The notes below the pieces were generated by a model, which ran no database searches, was not told where the DNA came from, and worked only from the letters and a program-made list of their open reading frames with translations. A stretch of DNA of 64,000 bases from Coprinopsis marcescibilis (Eukaryota > Basidiomycota > Agaricomycetes > Agaricales > Psathyrellaceae): assembly GCA_004369085.1 (NCBI GenBank), contig ML210231.1, positions 1 to 64,000 on the forward strand, given 5' to 3'. The translations under genes were made by a program, and so were the position numbers. Shown here in pieces: positions 55,861 through 64,000 of the stretch (within the stretch, counting starts at the first letter, position 1; each line of letters opens with the position of its first letter).

Positions 55861-56168
55861 TATGGTTCAAGCAGACTGAGGTCTTGTATCAGCTTTCCTT
55901 TATATCCCTTGACGCTGCGCAGCCAAGGAGAATTGTCAACCGTACCGCAGTCGTGAGGGAGAGGGAAAGAGTGGTAGTAGATCTTGCGGTGCACGTTGCC
56001 TCCGGAACTCCGCAAACCTCGGAACCCTAACCTTGGCTGCGTGCGATATTGTACAGCCACATCGTCCTACAAATGGCGGGCCCGGCGACGAGCCTCATGA
56101 CTCAAGCAAACCGCAGTGTCACTACAAGTATATAGGACGCGCTGTGTCTGTGCTGAGCTACACCTGCT
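55861..56168. other. Bidirectional promoter region
   Basis: This is 308 bp between the divergent LCHN-type and dioxygenase genes. No clear regulatory motif is seen. Confidence 0.5.
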
Positions 56169-57004
56169 ATGCCCACCACCAGATCCCAGACATCTGCCGC
56201 CAGTGCGAAGAAATCACCAATGACCCTTAACTTGGATCCCACGCAGGACAGCAAGGAGATCTCAGCACCAGTCTTCGACTTTTCCACCACACCAGTCGCA
56301 ATCGAGTATGAGGGCTTCTACGTAAAAATCTTGGACGACGTATTTACTCCGGAGGAATGTGCGGCTCTTATTGCTCTAGCCGAATCCGACCAGGAGTGGA
56401 AGCAAGCTGCTGTTCATTACGGATTAGGCGCCCACCAGCAATACGTGAATTTGGGTTACAGGAACAGCGAGCGGATTCTTAGGTTTGACCACGATGCAGC
56501 TGCCAAAATATATGGACGTCTCCTGCCGTATATTCAGGAACTTGTGCAGATCAAACCCGGCGATGAATGGGAGAAAGTGGTTGGATCGCCCGGTCGTGTG
56601 AAAGGAACATGGAACCTCGTTGGGTATGGAGATTTCCGACTGTTCCTTGGATGATTGTACTTACCATTCTTTATACTAATAGGATTAATGAGCGATTGAG
56701 CTTCTTACGCTATGGTCCAGGAAACTACTTTCGCGACCACTGCGACGGTCAACTTGAACTGCCTGATGGCCGCAAGTCGCGCGTAACCCTCCAAATCTAC
56801 CTAGGAGACGACGATGTCAAGGGAGGATCTACCAGAATTCTAGGGCGAAAGAACCGTTATGTTGATGTTATGCCAAAGAAAGGCAGAGTCCTCATCTTCC
56901 AACAACGAAATCTATGCCACAGTGGTGAAGATGTAATCAAAGGCACCAAGTATGCCCTTCGTAGCGACTTCATGTTCAGGCAATCGTTTGAGGACGAGGA
57001 TTAG
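56169..57004 (+). CDS. 2-oxoglutarate/Fe(II) dioxygenase, prolyl-4-hydroxylase-like
   Basis: Two exons (56169-56623, 56683-57004) give 258 aa. After a polar N-terminus (MPTTRSQTSAASAKKSP) the chain contains VKILDDVFTPEECAALIALA, typical of the lead-in of P4H-like enzymes. NERLSFLRYGPGNYFRDHCD follows, giving the HxD iron ligands. LQIYLGDDDVKGGSTRI is next. The distal histidine is in CHSGEDV, and the 2-oxoglutarate-binding basic residue is in YALRSDFMF. All catalytic residues are present. No signal peptide is seen, so a cytosolic or nuclear substrate is more likely than a secreted one (inference). The substrate is unknown. The gene ends 206 bp from the convergent 903-aa gene. Confidence 0.87.
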
Positions 57005-57210
57005 TGGGTTTCACAGTAACATATTTATGATGTGAGTCATGGGTACTCCGTATGTATACGTATGGTTGTATGTAAGATACAGAACAGGAAGAAATGCGAA
57101 ATGCATGTTGATGCTAGTGTGTTTAGGTGAACTTCAGAGTATTGACCTGTGCTGTACAAAGGGTGTCACACAAGACTATGCCTGAGAATCGAATGGACAC
57201 TTGTATATCA

Positions 57211-60200
57211 TTACAATGACTCTTGGTTCATCTCTTCGCTTGGTCTGTCCGGTGGGAGAGGTGGGCCAAACGTAGCCCAAAGCGCACTTGAGGGTGACTG
57301 GGACGTTGTATTGGCTTTGGGTCCATCCATAACTAAGTGTCTCGCGGGCCCTGGAACCCCATCACCCTGCCTGCTCTCTCCCTCCTCCACCGATGTAAGA
57401 CATGTCGAGCTAGAAAGGTCCAGCGCGAGAAGCGGGTTTTGATCTGGCTGATAGTATAAAACCTGATCTTGTTCACGTCTTCTCCTTTTGCTAGGAGTCG
57501 GCGATGCTGTGGCTTCACCGTATTTATACATGTCGGCCGGACGAGGGATGTGTTGGCGTTGAGGCGGAGACGGTGTTGAACTAACTGACGTGAGACCTCG
57601 TTTGAGCGATACATAGTACTGCTCGGCAATTTGAATCCCGAAAGGAAGCGACTCCTGAGTAGATTCCTCGCCCATATTTGATGCAATAGGTCTGTCACGG
57701 TCGTTAAGACGAAGGGAGCCACCTTGCGTCTCCGGTGCCCATAACAATCCCTCCCGTCTGCGAATCTCCCGCCTCACAAAAGGGGCCAGGCGTACACATG
57801 TAGCTGGATGGGAAGCTGAGAAGGGGTGAAGTGAAGAATGGAATGTCGAGATCCTGAGCATGGTCTCGAGTTCCGCCGGTGTCAACGAACGGATGAATTG
57901 TTGAGGATTCAAACGATGTCGCGTATCACCTAAAGAGACGTGCATTGTTTAACAAATGTTATACTGCACGTGTGAAATCTCTCTCACCGTTCAGAAGCTG
58001 GGACAGGAACTTCGAGTCGTTTTGTTCATCGATAGGATCCTCCGATACTGTTGCTAGGTGTGCGAGCCGGTATAAGCAATGATCTATGTGAGAGCATTGG
58101 TGCTGAGAGAAAAACTCCCGCCAGTCGAGAGCTATTTCAGTGTGGAGAAGAGCTGAGTCGCGTTTCTTCTCGACAGAAACTATATCTGAATGAAGTATTG
58201 TATGTCAGGGCTAGCATTGACGAGAAGCCGATCGTACATACCACTGTACTTTGAGTCCAGAATGATAGCTGTTTCCTTCCTCGTTCGCTTCAAAGACTCC
58301 AGTAGTGTTGCATCCCATCTGGACGACGAACTATCTGGGTCAAAACAACTCGGACCTTTCGCCCTACTTAACTTCCAATTTGCAGTCCAAAGGTCATCAT
58401 GACCCAAAGCAAAGCGAGTTATCTGATCATCTTCCGATGCATCGGCAAGGATCTAGATATGCATATATGTCAGTAAGGCGTAACTGACTGAAGGGCTGGA
58501 ATGCAACTCACTGGAGGATGCGCGAAATTTCTATTCACTTGATTGATGATTCTATTGGCCTCTGGGGAGGACATAAAGCCGTTGATACATTCCCCGGGAT
58601 TAAGCTGGTTGGTGGTATCAGCCCACTCTGTGGCCACAACGAGGTGTTCAAGGTTGTTAACTCACCGATCGCTGCTGCGGCATTGCATCGAGTTGGAAAC
58701 TTTCTTTGTTGGATGTTGCTGTAGAGCGGAACAATCCGGACGCAGATTCGGCTCCCTTGAGTGAGCTTACAGAGCCGTAATGTGCAGGATTAGAGCCTTT
58801 CTCATCCGACGCAACGGTAATGCACTGCCCGCTAGAGGCTTCATCATCCAAAAACGCGGATAACCGATAGCCACGTATAAAAAGGCACTGGTTCCTGTCG
58901 TCTGACGCCGACGAACAGAAATTGGGCCCAGAGTGGGCTGAGGTACCGTTAGACTTGGACGTCCATTGGTACCCAAACGAAGTCCTCTCGGATTCCTGGG
59001 ATTTGAGAACGTTTTGCAACTTCGCAACTGGCGCCATTGTCGCTCCTGCTGCGGTGGGTCTCTTTTTTGATGTTCGATATGCCGCCATCGCCCAACTCGA
59101 CGTCTTGACACAGCCAGTCACGATGTACAAAGGCGCTGTACGAATCCCGCCTTTATTCTTCGCAACTTGGTACAGCCGTCTGCAATTGTGTTTGATAAAT
59201 GGTTCTAGCACGGTCCTGTCGGCAAGAGAGTCGACGTGGGCACCAAATGGTGTCACGAGAACCGCCCCTTCCTCTTCGCACCAACCATAGTGAAGATTAC
59301 AATGGCTAAGTGGCAGGCAGAGTCAGTTCAGAAAGCCGTGTGTCACGACGAACGACTCACGGAGGGGGCGAGTCCGACATATAAACCCTCTCTTCTGCTG
59401 CTCCCTCCAAAATGGTGCCCATCCCTGTCAGAAACTCCTCCGCTGGGGCTTGAAGTACCCTTTCAGGTGCAGGCAAGAAATCTCTGCCACCGGGAACGTG
59501 CGCTTCTTCCAACGTTTGACGATCTCTCCAGATATTGAAGAGGTAATGGAAGCTTGTGCCATCCTCCGTTAACAGGCCAACATCGCCTGGGACAATCCCT
59601 TCGGCGATTCGATCTTCTGGCAGAGACGTCGGTTTGGGCATCCACATCGGTAAACCGTTTTCTCCGAGCATGAGGCGCCCATATGTCGCTGGGCCTGACG
59701 GACGACTCCGCGTCGAAGTTGGATACAATACATCAACGTATTCATCGTCAAGTGGAATCTGCCTCACATTGTTTGTCTCGCCTCACTATCAGTGAAAGCT
59801 ACACTTACCAATTCGGAGTCTGGCATACTATCAGGCAATAGATTAACGTGTTTCCGCGAGGTTGGATGGATTGGCAACGAGGCACTGGCCTTTTCGTCAC
59901 TGGCGATGCGAGGATCGTTTTCAGTCTGGTCTGTCGGGGTGGTGCCTCCATGTCTTGAACCAATGCCAGGAACCCGGACTTCAATCTTTGACCCAGAAAC
60001 GCGAATGCCATCCGAGTTCTCCAGGTTCGTCGGTCTAAAGGCCGTGCTAGGTTTACAATGACGGCACGCTCCTGCCTTTCCATGGCCCTCCAAACAATGC
60101 GAGTCAGGTCGATGTCGTCCTAGAACTTCGGGATCGTTGACAACGGTGATATCCAGATGGAAGTTGTGCCCGCCAATGTTCGTAAGATTGCTGCCATTAA

Positions 60201-60246
60201 CACTGAAATTCGAGCTTTGGGAAAGCATTCTGGGTTCTGAAGCCAC
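57211..60246 (-). CDS. Agaricomycete-specific 903-aa protein with an NF.ING-type N-terminus
   Basis: Seven exons (60246-59809, 59758-59361, 59305-58666, 58625-58512, 58452-58242, 58179-57988, 57929-57211) keep one frame. The start MASEPRMLSQSSNFSVNG and the following NLTNIGGHNFHLDI resemble the short leader seen on many mushroom proteins, including NACHT-type ones. A conserved core follows: GRLMLGENGLPMWMPKP, EGIVPGDVGLLTEDGTSFHY, EEEGAVLVTPFGAHVDSL and APLYIVTGCVKTSSWAMAAY. I know this core as an expanded family of unknown function in Agaricomycetes. The C-terminal part has EWADTTNQLNPG-like and DDQITRFALGHDDLWTANWK segments, then a Ser/Pro-rich tail with a KRRRREQ basic patch. No enzyme motif is recognised. 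The acceptor of exon 4 (CAGAG) is weak and the exact residue there is uncertain. Confidence 0.8.
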
Positions 60247-61331
60247 CGAACGGTGGGAAGGAATTGGGGTTCACCGCAGTGGCCACTAAGGTCTTTTAGC
60301 AAACCGTCAGCGTACAGCCTTTTCAACTCGTGAATATCGCACGACCATCGTCATGATGCAGCATATGTCACATCTTTGAGATGGCGGACATTTCTAAGTG
60401 TTCTAAGTAACGGCGATAGAACGGGGCTGTGTTGGAACAGCTTGAGACTTATAACCGCAGTCAAGAGGCGGCAGATCGGGGAACTGAATCTGAACGCGAG
60501 TGATGGTGATCGGAACACTCCGAAGAGCGGCATTGCTCGGCAGGTCAGGAAGCAGAAACCAACCTATCTCTAGGGGAGCGTAGACAGCAGGGTTATCTGG
60601 GCCAGGCAGTCAGGTTTTGTCCTTTGATCAGTTTGAGAGAAGGTTCTGAAGAGAATGAGCTAAGATTTGAAGGGTTGTGCTCGACTTTCGCTCGAGGGCA
60701 GCACTGCAAGCCTAGTATGCCAAACCTCTACTACATACTACTACTACGACACGCAAACTTCCACATTGGGGGGGACCCTGCTGTGGGAATCGTTCCACGA
60801 TTGGAGAATCTGGCGACTCTTGACCGCAGTGCCCGGCTCTGCATGTGAAGTAATGGCGCCAGGCGAGGACAGCCTCGACGAGATTGTTAAGGACCGAAAC
60901 GGTGAGATTTGGAAAGTGATGGTTGATACATAAACAAGACGTGTCCTTACTTTAAGCTTGAAGCTTGAAGTCGACTCAATCTCGACGCGCCAAGCACGCA
61001 CAGCAAATAAGGAATAGGTTCATTATAGAAGATAGAGTAATCGAAAACATAGAGCATATATCGTAACACTAGCGAATGAAGGTCATAGCTTGTACTTGAT
61101 ACACTAATAGTATGCCAACTACAACATAATTTGAGACTTGATAACCGAACCAAAACAGCAAAAACAACAAAACAGCACAACAGAACACATCGTAAAGTAA
61201 AATATAGCCAGTTTCGTCCTTTACGAAACGGCATACAGATCGTACAGTAAACAAAGCCAGTTTTGTCCATTATGAAACGGCACACACATATTTCTGATTC
61301 AATTGGGTTTCCCCGCCCACACCATCTCCTA
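60247..61331. other. Intergenic region, nothing recognised
   Basis: Plus-strand frame 60667-60933 (88 codons) ends in a soluble-looking stretch (DSLDEIVKDRNGEIWKVMVD), but it has no splice partner or domain. The part from 61000 to 61260 is AT-rich with AAAACA runs. Confidence 0.4.
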
Positions 61332-63718
61332 CTATCCAGTCGTTTCGCCATTGGTCGAGGTGGAGGTGGAGGTGGATGCGGAGGACTCCTTGCCTTTGCC
61401 TTTTCCCTGCCTTGGCTTGCGCTCTTTCTTCGCCTCGAGGTACGTGAGGAGTTTGGTAGCGACGCGGGTGGGAGAGCTCGGAGTGGCAATGTCCCCATAG
61501 CTTTCAACGAGATGTTTGGCAATGTGGCAATCGCCTTTCGGGCCGCGCTCTTGTCTTTGATGAACCATGGTATTGTACGTATTGTTCGGATTTTTACAGC
61601 CCCTGAAGGTGCACACAACGCGGCACGCGCTCAACCCTCCTGGAAGCGAGATGCCCATTTGTGTGGCTCTGCTATACTCCGGGCCCATATGCTCGTTGAT
61701 AATGTGCGTTACAGCATCTTTCTTTGTGTCGAATTTACGATGGCATTTATACACCAACCAGTTTTGATTCTTTTCCGTTTCAATATCGGCCCATCCGCAC
61801 ATATATACGGGATTGATATTACTACTGCCTTGCGCCCTATCAAGTACAAAGTATCAGCCTGAGTCCTCGAGACAAGCAAGAATAAAACTGACGGTTGGGT
61901 ATCTTCCTGGCCTATGAAGTAGTCGTCTTGTTTCCTTTTGCCAGATTGGGGAATGCTGGGCATATATCCGGCCTCTAAAGCAGAGCGGAAAGCGGCATCC
62001 GCTTCTCTGACAACACGCATGTCGATCCCCTCCGAAACAGGCTCGGCTTGAGGTTGGGCTAGAGAGAGAGCCTGCACGTTGCCGGTATTGTTTGGATAAG
62101 GCATAGTATAGCGGCCAGCAGCCTGGGACCCATCGAAAGCAAGTCCACCCATGGGTTGGTTGAGGTTATTGCTAATTTCATTGTTTTGAGGAAGAGGAGG
62201 TGGGCCGTTGGCCTGGCTCCCGTGCACGTCATTGTGCCCGTTAAGATCCTGATTGTATAGAACATGAGTCGGCCAGATCTGCACTCGCAAGCCCATTCTG
62301 TCCCGCCAGAATAATAAAGGGGGACGGTTTGGGTATACGACACCAATAACCTCCCATGGCAAGGGTATGCACTCTGGCAGGGAACGGTCGATTTGAGAAA
62401 GAGGAGCCAGGCCAGTAGCCTCGTTCCCGTTCAAACCATATCCGCCCGGAACTTGATCTGGGTTAAAATGCTGTGCGTTTCCAGCGTCGTTGGTGGAAGA
62501 AAGGAGAGGTCCAGCGCTATTTTGCCAGTTGGGAGCAGGTGCGACTGCAAACTCAGTCGGATGGATCTCCAAGAAGTTGCCCCTATTGTCTCGCCAATAT
62601 AAAGGAGGGGGAATGATCGAGTTCCAATTGAATGGCATGAAAGCATAAACTTCATGGTGTGAGGGTATAAATGTGTAGGCAGTGTAGACATCAGGAGCAA
62701 GGCCGCTGGCATCGTAGACATCAGGAGCAAGGCTGGCATTGTAGCCATCAGGATGAGGTAGCTCTTGTTTTGGGTGAAGAGGCGGCGTGTTGCCGTCGTT
62801 GGTGTTACTTTCAGGAGGAGCAGTAGAGCTAACATCTGAAGCCGCATCCACACGTTGGGTCCCATCCTCTTCTTCGTGTGCAGCCCTATTCGCCGCTGCA
62901 GCCTCGCAATCCTCGGCATGTGCGGTAAGGTCTCTTCGCAAAGCCTCACAATTCTCGGGTGAAGGCAACGCAATCAACTTGTCCGAATTGCCGCCGCCAT
63001 ACGAGTCCGTTCGCATGCGCTTGGTTGGAGGGGCGAGGTCACTGATACACAGAGCATGTCGGTCAAAGCAAGCTCGATGATCAGCGCGAAAGAATGCCTA
63101 CCTAGTCGCGGCAGCCAAAACCTCCGAAAATACATAGCCCTCGCTAGAGCGGCCGAGGGAATATGTGAGGGGGATGAGCGTGGTGGCGACATAGACGAGC
63201 AGTGTTGCAAAGTGCGGCGAAAGTTGAACACCTGTGGCATCAGGTTCCAACTCTAGCGCTTCTCCAACCACGTTCGCGGGCGCGGTTTGACCGCCTGTCT
63301 TGACAATATCTTCAGGTCCGTCGACGGCCGAGAGTTTGACTTGGGGAACCAGAGAATCAAGGTGTTCTTCGAGTTGACCATTTTTTAGGGATGGTGCATC
63401 AGAGGAGGCTTGGTTGTCCGTCGCAACATCGATTTTTGGTTGGTCAGCCTGAGGTACATTGTCCTCTACGGCGTCAGCTGCAGAAATATCATCTGCTTGG
63501 GCTTTCCCGTTGTCCTTGTAATATTCGTGAGCGCGGGATTCTTTTTGTGATTCTTCTGGCGTTGTGGCAGAAGGTTGTTCGCTGCCATCGGCTTTTTGGT
63601 CGGTTTCGTCAACAGCCAGCTGTTGAGGCTGTGGGGTATTTTGGTCGTTGTGATTGGTGTCGAGGTTTTGGAGTGTGCGCTGGCGATCGGCGAGTTCCTG
63701 TTGGAGCGAAGCTACCAT
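61332..63718 (-). CDS. Zinc-finger-like protein of unknown function
   Basis: Three exons (63718-63102, 63041-61893, 61836-61332) give 756 aa. The N-terminal third is Gln/Asp/Glu/Ala-rich and looks disordered, with one hydrophobic segment near its end (FATLLVYVATTLIPLTYSL, about 175-193). The middle (about 210-590) is Pro/Asn-rich. It has two similar aromatic blocks: PFNWNSIIPPPLYWRDNRGN and, after a gap, PLPWEVIGVVYPNRPPLLFW. They look like an internal duplication of a short module (W-I-PPP-YWRD followed by an aliphatic-HPT segment). The C-terminus has CGWADIETEKNQNW, YKCHRKFDTKKDAVTHI and NEHMG, which fits a C2H2-like finger. CTFRGCKNPNNTYNTMVHQ and HIAKH could form a second finger. A Lys/Ser/Thr tail ends the protein. 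An in-frame ATG at 63808 would add 30 residues. Confidence 0.72.
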
Positions 63719-64000
63719 TTCCCTACGTAGTAAAATCCAAGAAGAGACAGAAGGGAAGAGAAAGAAGTAAAAGAGAAAGCGCGTAGGTCGAAGAGTATGA
63801 CGAGGCAAGAAAAAGAAGAGGTGGGGGGTGAAATGCCACAGAAGTCAATCGCAATGACAGGGTGGGCACAACGAGTAAGAATAGGGAGTAGAAGTAGTTG
63901 AATATGATGGTGAGACGATTACGGAGCCGGGAGGGAAAAGAGGGGAAAGAGGGAAAGAGGAAAAGAGGGAAAAGAGGGAAAAGAGGGAAAAGAGGGAAAA
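63719..64000. repeat. 5' flank with purine-only minisatellite
   Basis: From about 63930 to the window end the plus strand is almost purely purine, built of a repeated GAGGGAAAA unit of about 10 bp that continues past the edge. It lies upstream of the zinc-finger-like gene. Confidence 0.8.

Noticed and set aside
63719..63808. 30-residue hydrophobic extension of the zinc-finger-like protein resembling a signal peptide
   Set aside because: It is encoded by pyrimidine-rich leader sequence; the downstream ATG gives a soluble start, and the finger-type protein is unlikely to be secreted. Not excluded.

Overview
The window is nuclear DNA from a filamentous basidiomycete, almost certainly a mushroom-forming Agaricomycete. 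The evidence is gene density, very many short introns (mostly 45-70 nt, GT-AG), and several lineage-typical families: CaaX-tailed mating-pheromone precursors, a fungal flavin-dependent halogenase, an F-box protein and an Agaricomycete-restricted 903-aa family. I resolved exon structures by hand. Every complete multi-exon model below keeps a single reading frame across all junctions. No function was checked against a database.

Layout. (1) 1-14.7 kb: partial flavin-dependent halogenase (-), the multifunctional pyrimidine enzyme URA2/CAD (-, 2265 aa, 9 exons), a DUF202 membrane protein (+) and a roadblock/LC7 protein (-). (2) 15.2-24.2 kb: an accessory, duplication-rich block. It holds an acidic nuclear-type protein (+), two pheromone precursor genes (-), two decayed 3' fragments of MET17 (-), and a tandem pair of unknown four-exon genes (+). 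(3) 25-45 kb: mostly housekeeping genes. They are a small two-TM protein, an F-box protein, a RhoGEF of 1611 aa, an 18-exon SLC26-type transporter with STAS and cNMP domains, CFIm25 (NUDT21) and an 813-aa unknown. (4) 46-52 kb: intact MET17 (+), a third pheromone precursor (+) and a paralogue of the acidic protein (-). (5) 52.5-64 kb: an F-box fragment, a DENN/LCHN protein, a prolyl-4-hydroxylase-like dioxygenase, the 903-aa Agaricomycete family protein and a zinc-finger-like protein.

The most interesting architecture is that blocks 2 and 4 are inverted copies of one another. The order [MET17 - pheromone precursor - acidic protein] at 46-52 kb reappears in reverse orientation at 20.3-15.2 kb. 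In that copy MET17 has decayed to frameshifted 3' remnants, and the pheromone/MET17-remnant unit has been duplicated again in tandem (offset about 2.1 kb). All three pheromone genes are intact, carry their own TATA box and end in CVIA. No STE3-type receptor is visible in the window. A second unusual feature is intact MET17 itself: its TGA stop is followed in frame by a 91-codon open extension. That extension could be reached by stop-codon readthrough or by optional removal of a 39-nt in-frame intron containing the stop.
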